Positions 1 to 9,292 of a stretch of DNA of 63,019 bases are shown one piece after another (the first letter of the stretch is position 1; the number at the start of each line of letters is the position of its first letter). The DNA is from Acidobacteriaceae bacterium (lineage in GTDB: Bacteria; Acidobacteriota; Terriglobia; Bryobacterales; Bryobacteraceae), in contig JAFATG010000258.1 in the NCBI GenBank assembly GCA_019244055.1, positions 1 to 63,019 on the forward strand, in the 5' to 3' direction. Made by a program: the position numbers and the translations under genes. The notes beneath the pieces are model-generated. The model searched no databases, had not been told where the DNA came from, and saw only the letters and a program-made list of their open reading frames with translations.

Positions 1-64
1 GATAGCTGACTCAGGCCGGGTCGGCAGGAAATTTTTTCAAGCAAATTGTTAAACTAGCGCTCGA

Positions 65-655
65 ATGCTATTGGCCCGGGAATTTGTAGGCTATTTGGCT
101 CGACAACTTGTTGCACGACTCAGTCCCGGTTTATTCGAGACATCCAATCCAGCCGTTGGCGCAAACATTATTGCCGAAATTATTGAAGAAGATCTGTCGG
201 TCGAGGACAAGCTCAACGACGAAGTTCGCGATCTGCTCGATCAATACAGCGAATACATGCGCCGGGAGAATGTCTCTTATCAGGAGATGTTCCGCAAGAT
301 TAAGAACCAACTATTGGCACAGCGCAAGGTGATCCGAGCATCCGGGCGCGACACAGGTGATCCCATGAAGCTGTCTCGCGATAAGGTTAACGATCTTTCG
401 CACAAAATTGTGACGGCGCTTCGCAAATCGCGCGAGTTCCGCGTCCGCAAGGATCCGAACGAGCTTCGTTTGGCGCTGGTCCGTGAAATCACTGATCTGC
501 TCCAAATGGAAGACCGCATTGACCGCGCTGCCCGCCAGAAGATCAAGACCCAAAAGCGCGACATCGCAGAAGGCGGCGAGGAGTACGACCTTCTGCACAA
601 ACGCTATTATGCCGAAGAGCTGAAGAAACTCGGGATCAATCTCAGTAGCAGCTAA
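65..655 (+). CDS. DUF507 family protein, tandem two-domain form
   Basis: The 196-residue protein is two copies of one roughly 90-residue unit. Residues about 1-95 open with MLLAREFVGYLARQL, and residues about 101-190 open with MKLSRDKVNDLSHKIV. Each unit runs through an acidic helix (VEDKLNDEVRDLL; MEDRIDRAARQKI) into a basic helix. This matches DUF507, a small helical bacterial family of unknown function usually found as a single copy. There is no signal peptide or membrane segment, so it is probably cytosolic. The stop overlaps the stop of the convergent downstream gene by 3 bases, and there is no obvious operon partner. The family call is from sequence pattern; no role is claimed. Confidence 0.8.
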   Translation: MLLAREFVGYLARQLVARLSPGLFETSNPAVGANIIAEIIEEDLSVEDKLNDEVRDLLDQYSEYMRRENVSYQEMFRKIKNQLLAQRKVIRASGRDTGDPMKLSRDKVNDLSHKIVTALRKSREFRVRKDPNELRLALVREITDLLQMEDRIDRAARQKIKTQKRDIAEGGEEYDLLHKRYYAEELKKLGINLSSS

Positions 656-2160
656 TTTGTACTTGCCCTGCGGAATGGCTGCGGTGCCCGGACAAGGTCC
701 TGCGCATCGTAAACTACAAATCTGCGGTTCGAGAAGACTGGTTGCACGCCACTCAAGCGGTTTGTCTGTTTCAAAACGTAATAGTCGATCGGTAGCGATA
801 GAAAGGAGTGCAGACGCTCCGGTGAAAAAGGCGCCGCCATGGTTTGCTGCCATCGATCCCACCACATTCTCGCTACGGCATCGGAGTCGTCGCTTGCAGC
901 GCCACTCTCCCAATCTACCCACAGCCCGCGGCGACTCTTAGCACGAAACCTACCCGGATACAAATCGCGGCCCGCATCGGGAAAGAGAAATAACGAACTG
1001 CCCCATGTCGTATCGGCCCACGTAGCCAGTTCCGCAACGTCCTGCCGGTCGCAATTCGCTCGGGGCCGCAAACATCCAAGCGCCACGAACACGGTGCATA
1101 CGGTAAGCCACGCCGCCGCTTCCCGGTATCGTCGACGCCGGAAGGCTGTAATCATGGCGATTGAACATGCGAGCCATGCTATGAGGATCACAAAGATTAG
1201 GGCGCGCAAAGGTTGGGCTTGCGCGATTGCGGCCCACCGAAGATGATCGAGGAGAAGATGGCAGAGCGGGATCGAGGCGATCCCAAGCAAAGGAAGCGCG
1301 GCGAACAGCCATTTTAATGCCCGGTTGAGAAGGGGCCAGATGCGAGTGACCGCCCAGAGGCAGATGCAGTAAGTTGCCAAATAGCCGTATAGGTAATTCT
1401 TGGGCCACAGCGATACCCAAACCTCAGGGGTTCGAAACTGCTGAATAAATGCAGACTGGGCTGGCAACCGGCTGAAAATCGGTGACGATTCGCTAATTCC
1501 GGGTTGTAATTGAGCAAGGTTAGCCAGCAGTAACGCGAAAACTGCGAGAATGGTCAGGCACGGACGAAGTAATCTACGCATTCGCTGGTCACGCAGAAAT
1601 GCAACCAAGACGCAGATCCAGAATGGAGCAGCCAACGTCGGATCATAAACCAGTGCGGCTCCCGCACTGAATCCAGCGAGTAGTGGCTTCTCCCGCGCGA
1701 GAAAGCCCATACCCATTACCGTTAGGCCAAGTGCAAAGACGGCAGGAATCGGCTCGGGATCTAGCAGCAGCGCCGCCGGTCCCGGTAGACTTGCGCCTAT
1801 ATTCACGAGCAGCGTTAGAGTCAACCCCAGCCAATCGCCCACGCCTGCCGACCAAAGCAGCATCATTACGCCGGCATTCTCGACAACGCGAAAAAGAATT
1901 TGCTGCCAGATCAACGCCTGATGGATGTCCCTCCTGGCGGTATTGTGTAAGAAGAGAGTAACTTCGTCGTAAATCGTGTAAGTAAAACTAGGATGAGTGG
2001 CGACTAAGTCACGCGACAAGTAACCGGGAGTATCCAGCCGTTCCAGCATGGGAACGTACAACTGTGTTGGACCCTGCAAGTATGTATGCCCGGGGAAGAT
2101 CTCAAATTGAAAAGTCGTGATGGCTGCAACCCCAAGCGCAATCAACAAAGCACGACGCAT
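652..2160 (-). CDS. polytopic membrane protein, unknown, possibly GT-C glycosyltransferase-like
   Basis: A 502-residue protein with about ten hydrophobic segments between residues 1 and 360, then a soluble C-terminal tail of about 120 residues. The first loop after TM1 is extracytoplasmic in style (FPGHTYLQGPTQLYVPMLERLD) and the tail contains FLFPDAGRDLYPGRFRA. A long loop after TM1 with many TMs and a soluble tail recalls GT-C glycosyltransferases and EpsG-like proteins, but no diagnostic motif is certain. It directly abuts the upstream TPR gene (start codon next to that stop), so it is the last gene of the BlaI-led operon. I do not recognise it beyond membrane protein. Confidence 0.72.
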   Translation of the reverse strand: MRRALLIALGVAAITTFQFEIFPGHTYLQGPTQLYVPMLERLDTPGYLSRDLVATHPSFTYTIYDEVTLFLHNTARRDIHQALIWQQILFRVVENAGVMMLLWSAGVGDWLGLTLTLLVNIGASLPGPAALLLDPEPIPAVFALGLTVMGMGFLAREKPLLAGFSAGAALVYDPTLAAPFWICVLVAFLRDQRMRRLLRPCLTILAVFALLLANLAQLQPGISESSPIFSRLPAQSAFIQQFRTPEVWVSLWPKNYLYGYLATYCICLWAVTRIWPLLNRALKWLFAALPLLGIASIPLCHLLLDHLRWAAIAQAQPLRALIFVILIAWLACSIAMITAFRRRRYREAAAWLTVCTVFVALGCLRPRANCDRQDVAELATWADTTWGSSLFLFPDAGRDLYPGRFRAKSRRGLWVDWESGAASDDSDAVARMWWDRWQQTMAAPFSPERLHSFLSLPIDYYVLKQTNRLSGVQPVFSNRRFVVYDAQDLVRAPQPFRRASTN

Positions 2161-2892
2161 CTACTGCGGTGGTGTTTTCGCCAACTGCTCCTTGATCCAG
2201 ACCCGTTCAGGATCAAGCTGCATCGCCCGCTCCAGCGCTTGTCTGGCTTCGGCGTTCCTGCCGGCCTTGCGCAGGGTCACTCCCTTCCATAAGTAGGCCT
2301 CCGCGAGATTCGGATCGACGAAAATCGCCTTGTCGATGTCTCGTAGCGCGACCTCGGTTCCACCGCCCATCTGCTGAGGCAGATAATAGTTCCCGACTCC
2401 GCGGCTTACATACGCCAGCGCCAGCTTTTTATTGAGTTCGATTGCTTTATCGATCTCGTCGCGCGCACACTGGCCATATTTCAAAGCTCCGAAAAAGGGA
2501 TTCGCCGGAATGATCTGGGCGCATAGTTCTCCGAGGAGGCGATGAAACTCGGCATTTCCAGCTTGCGAGGATGCGGCCGAGCGCGCCGGATCGATTCCCG
2601 CTTCCGCATAAGCTTCGGACCGCTTCTTGTCATGGACCTCCATAGCCACCTCGGCGGCATACGAGTACGCCAATGCAAGTTGATATTGCGCCTCTGCCGA
2701 GCCCGAATGATCCTGAAGATTGGCCTTGTAGTGTGCGATCAGTTTGTCAAGCACGGCGAGATCCTGATGATCTCGTGCTTTTACCAGATCGCTTTGTAAC
2801 GCAAACGCGCCACTGCTGATCACCGCTATTGTGCAAAAAATGAGCACACTGGTTCCGCAGCGCACAGACGCCAATGGGAAATGGGCAAACAT
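2161..2892 (-). CDS. secreted TPR-repeat protein
   Basis: The 243-residue protein starts with a hydrophobic export signal (VLIFCTIAVISSGAFA, residues about 16-31), so it should be periplasmic or lipid-independent secreted. The rest is helical repeats. The clearest TPR units are near residues 170-240 (AYVSRGVGNYYLP; AEAYLWKGVTLRKAGRNAEA; ALERAMQLDP). TPRs are protein-interaction scaffolds. It lies 43 bases downstream of the thioredoxin-like gene and abuts the membrane-protein gene, in the operon led by the BlaI-type repressor. No catalytic motif was seen. Confidence 0.8.
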   Translation of the reverse strand: MFAHFPLASVRCGTSVLIFCTIAVISSGAFALQSDLVKARDHQDLAVLDKLIAHYKANLQDHSGSAEAQYQLALAYSYAAEVAMEVHDKKRSEAYAEAGIDPARSAASSQAGNAEFHRLLGELCAQIIPANPFFGALKYGQCARDEIDKAIELNKKLALAYVSRGVGNYYLPQQMGGGTEVALRDIDKAIFVDPNLAEAYLWKGVTLRKAGRNAEARQALERAMQLDPERVWIKEQLAKTPPQ

Positions 2893-2935
2893 CGTTCACT
2901 TCATTGTAGGGAGTGAACGTTCGCCAGTTGATGTG

Positions 2936-3493
2936 TTAACGGGGAGTCCGGCCTTTGGCGATGCTAGCAGAACTCCGCAGGCCCAGCAGTTCCGCAATAC
3001 GTTCGCTGATGACTTCCTCTTTCAGGGAGTTGGCGTCGCCCTCGCGTGGAGTCTGATAGTGAATCATTCCATTTCTGTCGATCATTGTGAGCTGAGGCAC
3101 CACCGGCCGCTCCGTGAATCCCATGTAAGCCATCATTTGCTCAATCGGTGCCCACCCGACCGGAAATCCCACCTGAAAGTCTTTCGCGAAATTCTGCACT
3201 AGCAAGTCTGCATTCGGATTGATCGCGACATCGAGAGCTTGGAAGCCCCGGCTACCGTAGCGTTCCTGCATTCTGGTCATGACCTTCGATGCGGCTTGGC
3301 AGTGGGCGCAGGTTGTCAGGATGAACTCGAGAGCAACCACCTTGCCGCGGTATTGGCTTAAAAGCCTTTGACCCTGATCCGGCAGCGAGAACGCCAGCTC
3401 GGGCGATTTACGCGGGAGCGTTTGACCGCTTACCGCGGTCCCGGTGATCAGCCCAACCGCGAATGTGGCTGCACATAGTGTTCGCATATTCAT
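2936..3493 (-). CDS. exported thioredoxin-like (TlpA/redoxin) protein
   Basis: A 185-residue protein with a signal peptide (about residues 1-23, ending AVSGQ) and a thioredoxin fold. The segment YRGKVVALEFILTTCAHC carries the CxxC redox pair (Cys-Ala-His-Cys, near residues 61-64), and RPVVPQLTMIDRNG supplies the cis-Pro/beta-strand region typical of TlpA/AhpC-TSA-like proteins. It should act in the periplasm in thiol-disulfide exchange; the partner is unknown. Its start overlaps the stop of the M56 peptidase gene (ATGA), so translation is coupled. This puts a redox protein under BlaI/M56 control. Confidence 0.85.
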   Translation of the reverse strand: MNMRTLCAATFAVGLITGTAVSGQTLPRKSPELAFSLPDQGQRLLSQYRGKVVALEFILTTCAHCQAASKVMTRMQERYGSRGFQALDVAINPNADLLVQNFAKDFQVGFPVGWAPIEQMMAYMGFTERPVVPQLTMIDRNGMIHYQTPREGDANSLKEEVISERIAELLGLRSSASIAKGRTPR

Positions 3494-4536
3494 TCTCCTC
3501 TTGAATATGGGGAACGGACCTGCCGGCCCGGTTTCTGGCTCACGGTGCTTGAGCCGTTAGACACGCATTGCGCGCAATAGCCACCCGCGATAGGCACGAA
3601 CGTAATCGCTATGACCATTCCGGCGAGCAGCGTGCGCAGGCCGTATGGAAGCGAACGGCGTGGCGGACACGTCAAGATCAGATCCAGACGGTTGTTCAAA
3701 TCCAAACCAGCCATGCCGCTTACCCCTGCAACCGGTTCGATCAGATGAAAACGGCAGACTTTCAGAATTCCGTTGACGTATGTCTCGCGGGGCGTGCCGA
3801 ACGCTATGACCATCTCGTCACACGCGCGTTCCCGCTCCGCAATAAGCCGTTCTTCTGCCAGCCAAAGGAGCGGATGAAACCAGAACAGGCAAAGGAGGCC
3901 GTGAACAAATGCTCCGATGAGATTATCTCGACGTACTGCATGCGCCAGTTCATGCAAAAGCACGGCCTCGAACTCGGCGGCCGTTAATCGGTTCGAAAGT
4001 CCCTCAGGGATCACGATCATCGGATGAAAAAATCTCAACAGAGTTGGCTCTGATGTGCTTTCTGATATCCGCAATTGAACGCTCGTGTGCAAGCCAAGTC
4101 GTCTTCTCGTGCGGCCGAGCGCTCTCTGCTCTTCATCTGCTGGATCTCGCAACGCGCAGCAACTTCCGATTAGCCGGGCGCGCCATCGCAACAGCATCCC
4201 AATGCTTCCCAGTGCCCAAATCGCGAGGAATATCGCCGATACTGCAGGCGCATCGCCAGGGATGAACTTTACAGGGACCCTATCGAGCACTGTAACCAGC
4301 GCCGCATACAAGCCGGCCACCAAGGACGATATCCACGATGAGGCCGGCAACATGAAAGCGATCTGCGCGCCGGTCGCCGCCAGCAGCGCCGTTGGCAGTG
4401 CGAATTTAGATACGCCTACCAGCCAGATCGCGTGCCGGGCTGCCGCCCGATGGCCCCGTAGACAGCTTGCGACTGCACCCATGAGAAGGCAAAACAAAGT
4501 GGATTCGAAGAGATGGCGGGCGAGCGGCGCGATCAT
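3490..4536 (-). CDS. M56 family (BlaR1/MecR1-like) membrane metallopeptidase, no sensor domain
   Basis: A 348-residue membrane protein with hydrophobic segments near residues 10-25, 38-65, 100-120 and 300-320. The M56 zinc-protease motif HELAH sits in the cytoplasmic loop (AVLLHELAHAVRRDN) and a downstream ERERACDE supplies the likely third ligand. In BlaR1/MecR1 this domain is activated by an extracellular penicillin-binding sensor and leads to loss of the BlaI repressor. Here the protein ends about 30 residues after the last TM, so that sensor is missing. It overlaps the BlaI gene upstream and the redoxin gene downstream by 4 bases each. The signal sensed is therefore unknown. Confidence 0.88.
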   Translation of the reverse strand: MIAPLARHLFESTLFCLLMGAVASCLRGHRAAARHAIWLVGVSKFALPTALLAATGAQIAFMLPASSWISSLVAGLYAALVTVLDRVPVKFIPGDAPAVSAIFLAIWALGSIGMLLRWRARLIGSCCALRDPADEEQRALGRTRRRLGLHTSVQLRISESTSEPTLLRFFHPMIVIPEGLSNRLTAAEFEAVLLHELAHAVRRDNLIGAFVHGLLCLFWFHPLLWLAEERLIAERERACDEMVIAFGTPRETYVNGILKVCRFHLIEPVAGVSGMAGLDLNNRLDLILTCPPRRSLPYGLRTLLAGMVIAITFVPIAGGYCAQCVSNGSSTVSQKPGRQVRSPYSRGE

Positions 4537-4910
4537 CGCTTCTCCTCCATTGCGCAGAGCCTTTTCTCCAGTTCCTTAACGTCTGCCAGAGTGAGCTTTC
4601 CTGTTTCAATGAGATGCGACACCACGGGACCGGGCGAACCTCCAAAGAGGTTCAACAAATCACTGATCAACCGCCGGTGTACGGCTTTACGCGTCAACAC
4701 GGCCTGGAAAACGTGAGCGTTGCCCACTTTCTTTACGCGGCGTACTGCTCCTTTCTCCTCCAACCGATAGATCATTGTCTGCACCGTTGTGTAGGCTGGG
4801 CGATCCTTCTCGGGAAGGTTCTCCTGGATTTCCCGGACCGACGCTATGCCTAAATCCCAGAGCTTCTCCAGAAGCTGTAGTTCAAAACGGCTAACACGAG
4901 TTTCAGACAT
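4533..4910 (-). CDS. BlaI/MecI/CopY-family winged-helix repressor
   Basis: A 125-residue protein with the family's N-terminal winged helix (SRFELQLLEKLWDLGIASVREI) and recognition helix (AYTTVQTMIYRLEEKGAV). The C-terminal helices about 85-125 are the dimerisation part. Family members bind dyad operators as dimers and are inactivated by proteolysis driven by the M56 partner. It is first in a five-gene minus-strand operon and overlaps the M56 gene (ATGA). A perfect palindrome lies 18-42 bases upstream of its start, consistent with autoregulation. The predicted cleavage site was not located. Confidence 0.92.
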   Translation of the reverse strand: MSETRVSRFELQLLEKLWDLGIASVREIQENLPEKDRPAYTTVQTMIYRLEEKGAVRRVKKVGNAHVFQAVLTRKAVHRRLISDLLNLFGGSPGPVVSHLIETGKLTLADVKELEKRLCAMEEKR

Positions 4911-4928
4911 TGCCTACTCTTGTGGTCC

Positions 4929-4952
4929 ACTCTACTACACGATTAGTAGAGT
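4929..4952. promoter_or_regulatory. palindromic operator of the BlaI-type repressor
   Basis: Perfect 9-base inverted repeat: ACTCTACTA at 4929-4937 and TAGTAGAGT at 4944-4952, separated by CACGAT. It lies in the 65-base gap between the MFS gene stop and the BlaI gene start, 18 bases from the repressor's start codon. BlaI/MecI operators are dyads with TACTACA-type half-sites, which this matches. The dyad is seen directly; its use by the adjacent repressor is inferred. Confidence 0.75.
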
Positions 4953-4975
4953 TGCAAGACTTTTTTGATGCCGGA

Positions 4976-6181
4976 CTACAGCTCCGTTACGTCGCGCCGA
5001 ACGAGAAGGAAATAGAGCGCCAGCAACACCACGAGAGCGCCGTTGCCCGCCATAATCGCGGGTGCCGACGTCTGCTTAATCAGCAGGCCGGATATAAGGC
5101 TGCCGAGCGGCATACCGCCGCGGAAAGCCACGTTATAAACACTCATAACCCGGCCCCGCATGGCATCGCTCACGCTAAGCTGCACGAGCGAGGAGTTCAA
5201 GGCGAACACGACCATGAGCGCCGCTCCGGACGCGCAAACAAGCACCGTGCTCAGGGCCAGGCTTTTCGAAAACCCAAAACCAGCCATAAAAATTCCGAGC
5301 AGTAGCATCACCATGAGCGATTGCCGCGCCTGCCCCGAATGCGCCTGACTGCCCGCAACTATAAGCGCCCCGACTACCGAACCGACTCCCGAAAAACATA
5401 GGAACAGCGTGAATGTATTCGCCCCCCCGTGAAACACGTTGCGCGCCATCACTGGCAGAAACGTAATCAGTGGGTATGAAAAAAGAGTGGCCAGAAATGC
5501 CAGAGCGACTAGGGCGATCATCCCCGCGCGCTTGTGGATGAAATCGATGCCTTGACGCATGCTCTGAAGGACCGATTCCTCTGTCTTGACTGGCACAAAT
5601 CTGGGCCGGATCATCAGCAACGACGCAATTACCGCCAGGTACGAAATACCGTTCAACGTGAAGCACCACTGTGCCCCAAGTTTTACCAGCGCGATTCCGC
5701 CCAGAGCCGGTCCGACAATGCGCGCCAGGTTAAATTGGATCGAATTCAAGGCGATCGCATTCTGCAGATCTTTCTTATCTACCAGGGTCGGGATCAGTGC
5801 TGAGTAAGCTGGGCCGCCGAAGGATTGCGCGACCCCAACCGTGAAAGAGAGGCACCAGATATGCCACACCCGGACGACTGAGGTGGCCACCAGCAAGGCC
5901 AACGTGAACGCGCAGACCAGTTGAATCCATTGCGACATCAGCAGCAGTGATCGGCGGCTCTTGCGGTCTGCGAAAACGCCGCCGAAAAGGGAAAACAGAA
6001 AAATCGGAATCTGCCCGAAAAACGCGTCCAGCCCCAGATAGACAGAGGAATTGGAAAGCTGGTAGACGAGCCAGCTTTGCGCCAGAATTTGCATCCAGGT
6101 GCCGATGGTGGACGTGCAGGCCCCGAGCCACATCAGCCGGAAATCCGGGTATGCGAAAGCCCTAAAAACGCGTTTTAGCAA
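4976..6181 (-). CDS. MFS transporter (DHA3/enterobactin-exporter-like)
   Basis: About 401 residues with twelve predicted TM helices. The opening is characteristic of this MFS group: FRAFAYPDFRLMWLGA then STIGTWMQILAQSWLVYQL. The loop GGVFADRKSRRSLL is the MFS motif between TM2 and TM3. Such proteins export small molecules by proton antiport; the substrate cannot be read. I start at a TTG (Leu-Leu-Lys-Arg-Val-Phe) at 6181 because the longer frame up to 6307 would run into the VOC gene and adds an implausible Arg/Ser-rich leader. It follows the VOC gene on the same strand. Confidence 0.85.
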   Translation of the reverse strand: MLKRVFRAFAYPDFRLMWLGACTSTIGTWMQILAQSWLVYQLSNSSVYLGLDAFFGQIPIFLFSLFGGVFADRKSRRSLLLMSQWIQLVCAFTLALLVATSVVRVWHIWCLSFTVGVAQSFGGPAYSALIPTLVDKKDLQNAIALNSIQFNLARIVGPALGGIALVKLGAQWCFTLNGISYLAVIASLLMIRPRFVPVKTEESVLQSMRQGIDFIHKRAGMIALVALAFLATLFSYPLITFLPVMARNVFHGGANTFTLFLCFSGVGSVVGALIVAGSQAHSGQARQSLMVMLLLGIFMAGFGFSKSLALSTVLVCASGAALMVVFALNSSLVQLSVSDAMRGRVMSVYNVAFRGGMPLGSLISGLLIKQTSAPAIMAGNGALVVLLALYFLLVRRDVTEL

Positions 6182-6239
6182 GCAATGCTCTTTGTAGCAT
6201 GCGTGCTTCCGCAGAGTGCCTGGTCTGGGATTACTGGCG

Positions 6240-6650
6240 CTAGGCTCTGGCCTTGTGTAGCGGCTTCTGGCGCTGTATGAGATGGACCAGATTACCGTCT
6301 GCGTCATGGAAGAACACCAAGCGATTTCCTTCGTTGGCGTAGGGTTCGCCGGCGAATGTAACGCCTTGCGTTCTTAGACGGGCGTGGGCCTCATCGAAAT
6401 CGTCGACCGAGATGGCAATGTGTCTCATCCCCGGAGTTCGCATTCCCGCTTCCGGACGCTCTCCGTCCGCCGGGATGATTTCGATTAGGCCACCGTCCGC
6501 CGCCTCGATGAAATAGTTCGCAGCGTACGTGAACGTGATCTCGAATTCCAGGTTGTGGACGTACCATTCGGCCAATCGTTGCGGGTTGGGCGAAGCGATA
6601 GCGAAATGCTCAATCCCCTTGAACATGACCCGGATTGTAGCAGTCATCAT
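6240..6650 (-). CDS. VOC superfamily (glyoxalase/bleomycin resistance) protein
   Basis: About 130 residues with the paired beta-alpha-beta-beta-beta VOC fold: FKGIEHFAIASPNPQRLAEWY in the first half, MRHIAISVDDFDEAHARL and RLVFFHDADGNLVHLIQR in the second. His near the start of each half and Glu near the end (LIEIIPA) could bind metal. The reaction is unknown. The start at 6650 overlaps the stop of the upstream permease pseudogene and has AGGA just before it; an ATG at 6626 (MFKGIEHF) is an equally good start. A transporter gene follows, so a resistance or detoxification pair is possible but unproven. Confidence 0.83.
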   Translation of the reverse strand: MMTATIRVMFKGIEHFAIASPNPQRLAEWYVHNLEFEITFTYAANYFIEAADGGLIEIIPADGERPEAGMRTPGMRHIAISVDDFDEAHARLRTQGVTFAGEPYANEGNRLVFFHDADGNLVHLIQRQKPLHKARA

Positions 6651-9217
6651 TCCTGCCGCAGCGCCACGATTGGCTCAATCTCCATCGACCGTCGTGCGGG
6701 CAGATAGCAGGTCACGAGCGCGACCGTTGCAAACAAGAGCGGAGCACCGACTAACAGGCTTGGGGCATAGCTCAACACCGCCCGAGAGCGCGCGACGGTG
6801 GCAAAAATCGAAGCGAGTACCCGCATCCCAGCCCAAGCGCTCAGCAAACCGATGCTCGTGCCTGCCCCAATCAGAAGGCCGGCTCGTTTCATGAACAAAC
6901 CTAGAACGTCGATTTTTCCCGCGCCCAGTGCCATGCGAATCCCGATCTCACGGATACGGTAGGTCACGGAATACGCCATCATCCCGGCCAACCCCACTGA
7001 TGAGAGGATCAACCCAAAGAGTCCGATGACACCGTAGGTCCACGCCGCGGCGCGCACTGCAAACAATGTCTGCCCGACCTGCGCCACCATACTGCGAACC
7101 CCAAACGGCTTGATAGTCGCATCCATAGCCGAGATCTCTTTGCGCACAGCACGGACCACGTCAGGTCCTGGCGCCGCGGGCACAATCAGTGTTATCCCCT
7201 GAAATGACGGATGGCCATAATCGGCTGGACGGAGGGGAAAGTAAACAGCGGGGGCTGGCTTCTCTACTCCGAAGCCTCGAGGGACGTTTCCAACTACTCC
7301 CACCGCCTCGAACACCTGGTGCGAACTCGATCCTCTCGTTCGGTGATCGAACGTACCGGGCCAAAGACCCCAGCCGGCTTCGACTGCACCATTTGAAAGC
7401 TTGATGCGCCGTCCTATTGCATCCTCACCCTTCCAGAACCGGTTTACTAGCTCTTCGCTAACGATCACGGAGGTCGAATTGTCCGATTCATCCTCTGCAC
7501 TGAAGGCTTGGCCTGCCATCACCGGGATGCCCAGTGTCTCAAAATATCCCTTGCCAACTATGTATTTGTCGGCGCTATGAATGAAGGGTGAACCAAAATT
7601 TCCGGATTCGGTATCTGAAAACATCACTCCAACATCGCCGTTGATCGACAACGGCACAGAGTCCGTAAAACACGCTGCAGAAACGGATGGAAATCTGCTC
7701 ACGCGGTCCAACAAATTCCTGAGGAAGACCTTCGATTGCACAGCGGTACGTCCGTCGCGAATCGGATCTAAACCAATAAGTAGAGGTTTACCGGGTCGAA
7801 ACCGGCTGCTACTCCCAAATTTGTCTGCTATCCGAGCACCAGATATCCGGTCATGATCGGCAATGCGACCGAACCTGCCACCTGTGAGACCATCAACACC
7901 GTGCGGAGGTTCAGGCGCGTAAGCCTCTGGAGCCGGAGATTGCCGCCTTCGTTCAGCGCTGGCGTGAGATCGCGTCTTGTCACTTGCCAAGCGGGCACAA
8001 GGCCCAAAGCCAGACCGGCAAATACAACAAGCCCTAAGGTAAACAGCAGCGCGCCTACATCGGGGTTCAGGTCCAATGTCACCGGAATTGGGTACGGAAT
8101 CCGGAGGCTCGAAGCTCCCCGCATTACCCATAGCGCCAGGCAGAATCCCAGCACCCCGGCGCCGCACGCTATTAACATGCTCTCGGTTAGCAACTGGCGC
8201 ATAACCCTGACTCGCCCGGCGCCAAGCGCGAAACGAATCGCAATCTCCCTCCGGCGGTCCATCCCACGGGCAAGCATCATGTTCCCCAGATTCGAGCATG
8301 CGATCAGCAACACCATGCCTCCCAGCACGGTAAAGAATTCCGTAAAGAACGGCAGGTCCTGCTTGCGGACGGGCAGCTCTTTACCTCCTTGTACTAGCAG
8401 CACGCGCCGGCTCTTGACGCGCTGGTTTACGTCTTGGTAATCCTGCTCCAGTTGCCGTGCCGTAGCGTCCAATGCGGCCTCGGCCTGACCTGCAGTTACA
8501 CCGGGCCGCAGACGGCCGACGACATGAAACAGTGTCAATTCGTGCCGCTTCAATGCGCGATTCGCGAGTTCAGGCGCGATTCTGCCGCTGACCCAAACCG
8601 GCATCCAAACGTCGGCTCCGTAGATAACGGGCGAGGCTCCCAGATAGTGCTCCGGTCCCACGCCGATCACCGTGAACGGGTACCCGTTAATCTGCAGTCT
8701 TTTTCCGATAGCTGCTGGATTGCCTTGAAGGTAATCTTGAAAAAATCGATAACTTACCACCACAGAGGAGGCGTGTGTCGCCTCGTCTTCCGTCCCGAAG
8801 AATCGCCCCAAAGCCGGACTGACGCTCAGAGTCGAGAAATAGGAACGCGTGACCAGATGTCCCCATTTGCGCTCTGCGCGACGGCCAATCTCAATCTCGA
8901 ACGGAACCGGAGCGACGTAGGCAAAAGTGGAAGAGAAGATATCGGTCCGCCCACGATATCGTTCGTAGTGGGGATAGGAAGTGGGGAGCTGCAGCGCAAT
9001 CAGTTGCTCCGGATTCCGAACCGCTGGAATGTTCCGGAAGACCAGGCCATGCAAACTCGCTATAGGACGAGATGGCGATGCAGACGCCGAGACTCAGTGA
9101 AATCAGCGCTACCGACGTGAACCCGAGCGAACTGGCAAGTGTGCGCAAGCCGTAGCGAACGTCCTGCCGCAGTTCCGCCAGAAGTTCTGCAGGAACGCGA
9201 ACGGCGGTGTCGAACAT
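6647..9217 (-). pseudogene. decayed ADOP-type MacB/FtsX ABC permease
   Basis: Parts of one ADOP permease lie in several frames. 9217 to about 9060 encodes the N-terminus (ELRQDVRYGLRTLASSLGFT, then TM1). A one-base shift near 9055-9065 leads into the MacB periplasmic and first FtsX region (about 9054-7831; REIAIRFALGAGRVRVMRQLL). An in-frame TAG at 7828-7830 falls inside the conserved segment after MTGYLVLG; translation past it still reads QTNLGVAAGFDPVNLYLL. A second shift near 7785-7800 leads to LDPIRDGRTAVQS and the intact C-terminal half (IREIGIRMALGAGKIDVLGLF) ending in PIVALRQE. With three lesions it is most likely nonfunctional. ADOPs are orphan permeases without their own ATPase domain. 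Confidence 0.85.
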
Positions 9218-9292
9218 AACCTGACCTACTCGAAGTCTATCCCAAGAATATGCCAGTCTCGAAGGCCGCTCCGCGCAACCCGCAGACCCTCT

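Noticed and set aside
311-922. Long open frame on the minus strand across the DUF507 gene
   Set aside because: Arg/Cys/Ser-rich composition without domain pattern; it covers a well-supported gene and the end of another, so it is a shadow frame.
6182-6307. Upstream extension of the MFS gene (42 residues)
   Set aside because: Adds a Ser/Arg-rich leader overlapping the VOC gene; the MFS family starts at the FRAFAYPDFR segment.
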